7,174 bases of DNA. It comes from Chthoniobacter flavus. GTDB lineage: Bacteria; Verrucomicrobiota; Verrucomicrobiia; Chthoniobacterales; Terrimicrobiaceae. The notes beneath the pieces are model-generated. The model was given only the letters and a program-made list of their open reading frames with translations. It had not been told where the DNA came from and ran no database searches. Each line of letters opens with the position of its first letter. The first letter of the stretch is position 1. Below, piece by piece: positions 1 to 4,857 of the stretch. Both the position numbers and the translations under genes were made by a program. Where the stretch lies: NCBI GenBank assembly GCA_945863785.1, contig CAMBAQ010000098.1:1-7174 (forward strand). Direction: 5' to 3'.

Positions 1-276
1 GGAAAAGTCGGTGACGCCCTCCGAGGTTACCGGGATCTGCATGCCCGCGCAGCCAAGTTGCTTTCCAAAAATGGCACGCTGGTCACCTTCTCTTGCTCGC
101 ACCATGTGGCTGGGCATGAATTTGAAAATGCGATTTCGGAGGGTCTCTACGATGCGCGCCGCAACATGCGAATCACCCGCCGCCTCGCCCAGCCTTCCGA
201 CCACCCAGTCGTCCTAGGACTTCCCGAAACCGAATATCTCAAGGGCCTCATCCTTGACGCCATGCCAGGAAGGTAG
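1..276 (+). CDS. RlmI-like 23S rRNA (cytosine-C5) methyltransferase, 3' end only
   Basis: This is the C-terminal 91 residues of a protein whose start lies before the window; frame 1 is open from base 1 to the TAG at 274-276. The fragment reads from an ALRGYRDLHARA helix through a TLVTFSCSHHV strand and a QPSDHPVVLGLPETEYLKG segment. These match the C-terminal part of the SAM-dependent methyltransferase fold of the COG1092 family (RlmI, which makes m5C1962 in 23S rRNA in E. coli). The SCS motif (fragment residues 31-33) carries the cysteine expected to act as nucleophile in this family, and the ending at EYLKGLIL is the family's usual C-terminus, so the gene looks intact at its 3' end. It acts in the cytoplasm on rRNA and has no evident link to the secretion genes. 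The exact target base cannot be decided from this fragment; other COG1092 members are possible. Confidence 0.88.
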   Translation, partial: GKVGDALRGYRDLHARAAKLLSKNGTLVTFSCSHHVAGHEFENAISEGLYDARRNMRITRRLAQPSDHPVVLGLPETEYLKGLILDAMPGR

Positions 277-284
277 GTGTTAAA

Positions 285-299
285 GCGGTATTAAGCCGC
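285..299. terminator. weak hairpin between convergent genes, possible bidirectional terminator
   Basis: The 25-base gap between the methyltransferase stop (276) and the tolC-like stop (302, opposite strand) contains GCGG (285-288) and CCGC (296-299) around a 7-base loop. The stem is only 4 bp and no T-tract follows on either strand, so this is not a convincing intrinsic terminator. It is recorded because it is the only structure in the convergent gap, where both transcripts should end. Confidence 0.18.
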
Positions 300-301
300 A
301 C

Positions 302-2110
302 CTATTGGTTTTGCATGGACTGGGGCAACTGAATGTTATTCTTCTTGCTTGGCATGGCAGTTTGCAGAGCTTCTTTTTGCAAGCTGATACCCAATTCGTT
401 GAGGAGTTTTCCGCGCGACACAGCCAACCTGACCACATTTTTTCTGTATGCGGCGATGGATGCCAATTCTCTGGATTGAGATTCCGCCGCATTGCTTTGA
501 AGCCTCACGACCTCGAAGGTCGTGGCCTTTCCTTCTTCGAGAAGTTTTTCTTCAGCTGTGGCCGTCTTGCGAGCAGCGAGGGCTGTGTCGCGGGCCGCTA
601 TGACTTGTTGTTGGCTCGTTGCCAGCAGACTTACAGCGGTATCCACTTCAATCGAAATAGCGGTGATGGCTTTTTGAATGGCGATCTGGGCTTGTTTTTC
701 CCGTAGCTTCGCGGCGTCCAAGTTGGCTCTTCCTTCGATATTCCCTAGGGGAATGGAGACCAGAACGCCTACAGAAAAGTTGGTGCCTTGAGCCGACATG
801 GCGTTTGATAAGGAAGTGCCATATTCTCCTTCGAGTCCAGTGAGCCCCATATTTCCCACCAAATTCACTGTCGGATAAGATTGATTTTTAGCATAGCGAA
901 CGCGAATCCCTTCCTGTTCGGCCTTGGATACGATGTTGAGGTATTCTGGCCTGCTGGATATCGCCTCGTAGATGAATTGGGAACGATCAATAGCAACGGT
1001 CGGTACTTCTAGGCTGGATTCTGGAATGATGCGGCTAATGGATCCGCTTTCGGCCATTTTATCTGTGAAAATCACCGATTTAAGGCTGTTTTGAGCTTCA
1101 ATGTAGCTATTCATCGAGCGAAGCGCCAAATCGACGTTATTGGAAAGCGAGGCCTGTGCTTCCCAGACATCGGACGGTCTCATTTTTCCCCCAATAACAC
1201 GCTGGATGTTTTGTTGCTCGAGTAGTCGTGAGGCTTCGACGGCCTCTTTTCTTACACGCATATTTTCATTGGCATACACAAGATCAAAGTAGCGATAGAG
1301 AGCTTCCGACAAGCTATTGATCATTTGCTTCTGCCAATCATACCAACCGATCTTTTTCTGAATTCTCGCAATTCTTAAGCCGGCCAGATTGACATCAGGT
1401 CCAAAGTTCTTCAATAAAGGCTGAGAAAGGGAAAGCCCCAATACGCTGGTGTATTCGGGATAAAAAAGCGAGGGGGGTCTTTCAATGTTAATGTCATTGC
1501 GCGCTTGTTGTTGATTGAAGTTGAGAGAGTATTGGGTGCCGAGAGGCGTAAGCCCTCCGAGCTGCCAGCGCATGTCATAATCTTGAGAGCTGAAAATCCG
1601 GGGTTCGGTGGACTGTGTGATTTGCCCCCCCGTTGCGATGTATTGCTGCGCGTTTTGTGGCGTTTCACTTTCTGCATATTGGCTGGAGAAGGCGAGTTGC
1701 GGATCAAATAGGCCTAGGGCTCGCCGGATATCCGTCTGCCCGAGTTCGGGCGCCAGTCTCTGGATTTTGATGTCAGAATTGTTGCTTAAAGCCATTCGCA
1801 CCATTTCCGGAATGTCCAAGCTCAGGCTGGAGCCAGATCCGCCGGTCACCGAAATAAAGATGGACTCCAAATCCGAGGGGGCCAGCGGCGTGGGAACGCT
1901 GGGAGTCTTGGCCTCAGTTGTCGCGCTGCTACTTAGCTCGGGCGCCCCAGTGGTCGTTGGGGCCGGATCGGTATTTGAATCCGGTATAGCGGGGGTGGAT
2001 TCAGCTGGAGTTATTGCGGTAGACTCATTCGCATGGGCTTGAATGCTGCCAGCGAAGCACAGTAAAGGCAGAAGGAGATATTTTTTCAGTTTCAAATTTG
2101 CAAAATACAA
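302..2110 (-). CDS. TolC-family outer membrane efflux/secretion channel
   Basis: The 602-residue product is a TolC-type outer membrane factor: a trimeric channel that docks on periplasmic adaptors and gives export substrates an exit. The N-terminus has a lysine-rich start and a hydrophobic core ending in AHA (about residue 27), a typical signal peptidase I site. Residues 28-80 are an unusual Ser/Thr/Pro/Ala-rich, probably disordered stretch. The OEP domain follows at about 95-575 as two similar halves with long alpha-helical segments (about 245-350 and 460-570). The PLLKNFG motif (231-237) after a beta-strand-like segment is common in TolC homologues of this type. At 602 residues it is longer than E. 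coli TolC (about 490), partly through the linker. The assigned start is TTG at 2110, since an in-frame TAG lies at 2116-2114. A second TTG at 2095 would give a more classical signal peptide starting MKLKKYLLL. No clear Shine-Dalgarno precedes either. The gene diverges from the adaptor/protease operon, which suggests it is that operon's channel. Confidence 0.93.
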   Translation of the reverse strand: MYFANLKLKKYLLLPLLCFAGSIQAHANESTAITPAESTPAIPDSNTDPAPTTTGAPELSSSATTEAKTPSVPTPLAPSDLESIFISVTGGSGSSLSLDIPEMVRMALSNNSDIKIQRLAPELGQTDIRRALGLFDPQLAFSSQYAESETPQNAQQYIATGGQITQSTEPRIFSSQDYDMRWQLGGLTPLGTQYSLNFNQQQARNDINIERPPSLFYPEYTSVLGLSLSQPLLKNFGPDVNLAGLRIARIQKKIGWYDWQKQMINSLSEALYRYFDLVYANENMRVRKEAVEASRLLEQQNIQRVIGGKMRPSDVWEAQASLSNNVDLALRSMNSYIEAQNSLKSVIFTDKMAESGSISRIIPESSLEVPTVAIDRSQFIYEAISSRPEYLNIVSKAEQEGIRVRYAKNQSYPTVNLVGNMGLTGLEGEYGTSLSNAMSAQGTNFSVGVLVSIPLGNIEGRANLDAAKLREKQAQIAIQKAITAISIEVDTAVSLLATSQQQVIAARDTALAARKTATAEEKLLEEGKATTFEVVRLQSNAAESQSRELASIAAYRKNVVRLAVSRGKLLNELGISLQKEALQTAMPSKKNNIQLPQSMQNQ

Positions 2111-2128
2111 TCGCTATCTGGATAGCGA
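2111..2128. promoter_or_regulatory. perfect palindrome next to the tolC-like start (operator or RNA hairpin)
   Basis: TCGCTATC (2111-2118) and GATAGCGA (2121-2128) are perfect inverted repeats separated by 2 bases. The element directly abuts the TTG start at 2110. As DNA it is the size and symmetry of an operator for a dimeric regulator. As RNA on the minus strand it could form a 7 bp stem with a tetraloop covering the position where a ribosome binding site should be. The palindrome is seen directly; its function is inferred, and no regulator gene is present in the window. Confidence 0.45.
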
Positions 2129-2131
2129 GGG

Positions 2132-2159
2132 CTCATAGTCTTGACAAGCGACTTCACAA
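2132..2159 (-). promoter_or_regulatory. candidate sigma70-type promoter for the tolC-like gene
   Basis: Read on the minus strand, TTGTGA (2159-2154) and TATGAG (2137-2132) are separated by 16 bases. The match to consensus is moderate (about 4 of 6 in each hexamer). Transcription would start near 2125, inside the 2111-2128 palindrome, which would suit repression by an operator-bound protein. Vertebrate-style certainty is not possible from hexamers alone: chance matches of this quality are common. Confidence 0.25.
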
Positions 2160-2169
2160 ATAAAATATT
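2141..2169 (+). promoter_or_regulatory. candidate sigma70-type promoter for the adaptor/M50 operon
   Basis: A perfect TTGACA lies at 2141-2146. With 17-base spacing the -10 position reads AATATT (2164-2169). A better -10 match, TAAAAT (2161-2166), sits only 14 bases away, which is short. Either way a start near 2175 would leave a leader of roughly 30 bases before the ATG at 2208. The element overlaps the candidate minus-strand promoter, so the two transcripts may compete. Confidence 0.35.
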
Positions 2170-2207
2170 GCCCACCCGCTCGGGGTTATCGACACTTACT
2201 CTCATTA

Positions 2208-4100
2208 ATGCAAACATCCTCTCCGCTAAAAAACCAAATTGACCTGTTGTTCCAGCAGGAGGTTTCCCCGGAGCAGTTTTATCGCCAATATCTCCAGATT
2301 CTCACTGAGGCCTTGCAGGGGATGCGGGGGTGTCATCTTTGGTTATTACAGGGCAAGCAGTTTGTTCCTCTAGGTGGGTCCGACCGTGGGCCGATTTTGT
2401 TTGATACCGACCCAGAACAGCAGGATTTCATTCTTCAAAAAATCGCTCTTTGCGCCAACGATCAGAAGACGCTTTTTGTGCCTTTCGGGGATGTCTCGCC
2501 GAACAAATGCCCGTTTGGTCTTGCCTTCACGCCGCTTCTTTTTGGGCAGGGTGGGGGGGCAGTGCAAGGGGCTCAAGTCAGTTGGTGGTCGACAGCCGCT
2601 GATCAAGATCTTCCTCAGCAGGCGTGCGATTTGCTCGACGAATGCGGCAGGGGGGCGGCCCGCATGGCTCGTGTGCAGAAACTCGAGTCGATGTCGCAGA
2701 TTTCCGAGCGCCTTCAGTTGATGGCGCGTTTTTTGGATGAGATTGCAGGTGCCCCCGACCTCAAGTCGCTAGCGGTGACGCTCGTGAATCGGGCCCGGGA
2801 GTTGGTGGAGTGCGATCGTTGCGCGCTGGTAGTTGAGCGGGCTCCGGGCTATTTGACTGTGGAAGCGGCGTCCAATGTCGCAGCGTTTGATTCCCGTAGT
2901 GCCGTGGCGCGGACGATCCTCCAGCTCGCGGAGAATGCCAAGGCAACCGGCCTTCCCACAGGCTACCGCAAAGCCAATCAAAAAAGGGAGGAGCAGGGCG
3001 ACCTTTCGGATTACTTTTACTTGAGTAAAATGGAGGAGGTTTTGGTGGTCGGGATCCAACTTCCCAATCAAGAGCTTCTCGGTATGCTGGTGCTTGAGAG
3101 TGAGAAGATCGGCACTTTTGATTCTCAGAGACACCAGACGGCTGTCTCCTTGGGGAACCACTCCGCAGGCGCCTTGAAGCGCGCCATTCATTACGATTTC
3201 CTGCCACTTCGACGCCTCGCTGAAAAGTTTGTTATTTGGCGGCGCCAGCCAGAGGAGGTCAAGCGCAAGTGGATCCGCTCCCGTCTGTGGATCCCTGCAG
3301 CGGTTGTACTGCTTGTTCTTCTCTGTCCTGTCAAATACCAGTTTTCCGGCGACTCCCGTTTGTTTCCTTGCAAGCGGGCCTTAGTTGTCGCCGAAACACC
3401 CGGTCGCATTGTGGAGATTTTGGTGAAAGATGGTCAGGAAGTGGAAGCCATGCAGCCGATCGCCCGATTGGACGATGCCGAGCTTCGCAAGCAAATGCAA
3501 ATTGCCTCCCAAGAGGAATCCCGATTGGCTGCGGAGACCGACCGGCTCACCGCTCAAAATGAACGTGTGGCTGCTCGTATTTCGTCGCTGGCACTTCAGC
3601 GTGCCAAGAGCGAGCGCGAGTTCCATGAGGATCAAGTCGCCCGCGCGATCATTCGCAGTCCGATTCAAGGTCTAGTCATGACTCCGAATCTTTCTTCCCG
3701 GCAGGGGGATGCTCTGCCTGTTGGCGGACAACTCGCCCTTGTCGGCGACCCCTCCTCGTGGGAGCTCGAGGTCAATGTTCCGGAGTCCGATATTGTCGGG
3801 GTGCTCGAGTATCTCAAGAAGGGGGCACCACTCACGATCCGGTACGTCCTTAATTCTCTTCCGCAAAAAAAATTCACCACTCAAATCACGGGCTTCAGTG
3901 CGATTTCGGCGGCTTCCGAGGTCGTGGCTGGCAAGAATATCTTCAAGCTTACGGCAGCACTTCCGTCCGAACCAGAATATGCGGCCCTCTTCCGCGCGGG
4001 CTTCACTGGTCGGGCTCGATTGGAGATTGGTTACAGGCCGCTGGCCTACACGGCCACGCGCAGATTTCTAAATTGGTTGAAAACAAATGTTCTATTTTAA
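2208..4100 (+). CDS. GAF-domain, membrane-anchored HlyD-type periplasmic adaptor
   Basis: The 630-residue product joins a large cytoplasmic sensor-like region to a membrane fusion (HlyD/RND-adaptor) domain. Residues 1-155 are a soluble region with a faint GAF-like pattern. Residues about 170-325 resemble a GAF domain (DLKSLAVTLVNRARELV, then a LLGMLVLESEK strand and a QRHQTAVSLGNHSAGAL helix). A basic stretch (345-359) precedes one transmembrane helix (about 360-376), predicting N-in/C-out topology. Outside lie the two half-motifs of a barrel-sandwich (lipoyl-like) domain, about 388-425 and 480-513, flanking a short coiled-coil hairpin (424-478), then a beta-barrel region (514-607) and a tail ending RRFLNWLKTNVLF. 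The ATG at 2208 is the first usable start after an in-frame stop at 2142; no clear Shine-Dalgarno precedes it. It is first in the operon and overlaps the next gene by 14 bases. No GAF ligand can be assigned. The adaptor call is strong; a sensing role is inference. Confidence 0.88.
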   Translation: MQTSSPLKNQIDLLFQQEVSPEQFYRQYLQILTEALQGMRGCHLWLLQGKQFVPLGGSDRGPILFDTDPEQQDFILQKIALCANDQKTLFVPFGDVSPNKCPFGLAFTPLLFGQGGGAVQGAQVSWWSTAADQDLPQQACDLLDECGRGAARMARVQKLESMSQISERLQLMARFLDEIAGAPDLKSLAVTLVNRARELVECDRCALVVERAPGYLTVEAASNVAAFDSRSAVARTILQLAENAKATGLPTGYRKANQKREEQGDLSDYFYLSKMEEVLVVGIQLPNQELLGMLVLESEKIGTFDSQRHQTAVSLGNHSAGALKRAIHYDFLPLRRLAEKFVIWRRQPEEVKRKWIRSRLWIPAAVVLLVLLCPVKYQFSGDSRLFPCKRALVVAETPGRIVEILVKDGQEVEAMQPIARLDDAELRKQMQIASQEESRLAAETDRLTAQNERVAARISSLALQRAKSEREFHEDQVARAIIRSPIQGLVMTPNLSSRQGDALPVGGQLALVGDPSSWELEVNVPESDIVGVLEYLKKGAPLTIRYVLNSLPQKKFTTQITGFSAISAASEVVAGKNIFKLTAALPSEPEYAALFRAGFTGRARLEIGYRPLAYTATRRFLNWLKTNVLF

Positions 4101-4857
4101 ATTTACACGTCCCGTCTTTCTGGTTGCCGTTCTCTCCTCCTATGTCCTCTCGGCAACATTGGCCGAGGAGCCGCAGCCACCAGCTCAAGTCGCTCCTGTG
4201 ATCGCAGAGGGCCTAGTGACACCCGAAACAGAGGTCGATCTGGCTTCCCCCAGTGAGGGGCTTTTCATGGAGGTTGTAGTTAAAGAAGGCGCCTTTTTGG
4301 AGAAAGGCGCCCCCATCGCCCGCCTCAACAATGAGGAGGTGGAAATTCAACTTCGACTGGCCGAACTTCAATCCCGCCAGTCCGACCAGGATTACGAATC
4401 CACCAAGCGGCTCTTTGAACAAAATGCCGCCAGTCGCGATGATATGAATCGCGCCATGCTTATGGCCAAGCGCGCGGCGGCCGAGTGCGATCTCCTGAAA
4501 ATTCGCCTTCGCGATCGCACGATCACATCGCCTGTTGCCGGTTATGTGATTCGCATTTTGAAAGACCCCGGCGAGTCCGTGCAGCGCTTGGAGAAAGTGG
4601 CAGAGATTGTTTCGCTGCAGCGCAAATCGATCATTGTTTACCTTGATGCGGCTTCCTTCGGGAAATTGCGGCAGGGCATGAAAGCCGAGATTGACTCTTC
4701 CATTTCAGGCTTGGCGGATCTTTCTGGAGCGGTCGAAATTATCGATCCCATTCTTGATGCTGGAGGCACCTCATACCGGATTAAGATTCTCGTAGAGGAT
4801 CCGCAAAATCTCTTAAGCGCCGGGACCCGCGTTCCTGTAAAAATCCTTCCACAATGA
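4087..4857 (+). CDS. small periplasmic HlyD/RND-type adaptor
   Basis: The 256-residue product is a compact membrane fusion protein. Residues 1-26 form a signal peptide with a hydrophobic core and an ATLA|EE cleavage site, so the mature protein should be periplasmic rather than anchored by a transmembrane helix. The first lipoyl-like half is about 42-82 (PSEGLFMEVVVKEGAFLEKG), the coiled-coil hairpin about 83-140, and the second half about 143-177 (RTITSPVAGYVIRILKDPGE). A beta-barrel fills about 172-254. This is shorter than usual RND adaptors (about 350-400 residues): little or no membrane-proximal domain follows the barrel. The ATG lies inside the preceding gene (14-base overlap), and the stop overlaps the next ATG by four bases (ATGA, 4854-4857), so translation is probably coupled across all three genes. 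It probably bridges the inner membrane components and the TolC-like channel. Confidence 0.9.
   Translation: MFYFKFTRPVFLVAVLSSYVLSATLAEEPQPPAQVAPVIAEGLVTPETEVDLASPSEGLFMEVVVKEGAFLEKGAPIARLNNEEVEIQLRLAELQSRQSDQDYESTKRLFEQNAASRDDMNRAMLMAKRAAAECDLLKIRLRDRTITSPVAGYVIRILKDPGESVQRLEKVAEIVSLQRKSIIVYLDAASFGKLRQGMKAEIDSSISGLADLSGAVEIIDPILDAGGTSYRIKILVEDPQNLLSAGTRVPVKILPQ

Noticed and set aside
305..706. 133-codon plus-strand open frame opposite the 3' part of the tolC-like gene
   Set aside because: It is antisense to the conserved OEP domain and has no recognisable domain; it is best explained as a shadow frame.
1608..2042. 144-codon plus-strand open frame with a Gly/Val/Ala/Ser-rich end
   Set aside because: Its low-complexity end is the complement of the Ser/Thr/Pro-rich linker of the tolC-like gene, so the composition is a by-product.
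2060..2110. Possible lipobox (PLLC) making the tolC-like product a lipoprotein
   Set aside because: The residue before the cysteine is Leu instead of Gly/Ala/Ser, and a good signal peptidase I site (AHA) follows at residue 27.
2174..2186. Small CCCG-CT-CGGG palindrome in the leader of the GAF-HlyD gene
   Set aside because: Four-base arms are expected by chance, and nothing around it supports a function.
2111..2207. Small precursor peptide gene in the divergent intergenic region as substrate of the protease
   Set aside because: The gap is only 97 bases, with no start-to-stop frame of useful length preceded by a ribosome binding site.
2769..3207. Long reverse-strand open frames (140 and 148 codons) opposite the GAF region
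   Set aside because: They lie wholly within the clearly coding GAF-HlyD gene, overlap one another, and encode basic, Pro/Arg/Ser-rich sequences with no domain pattern; they are shadow frames.
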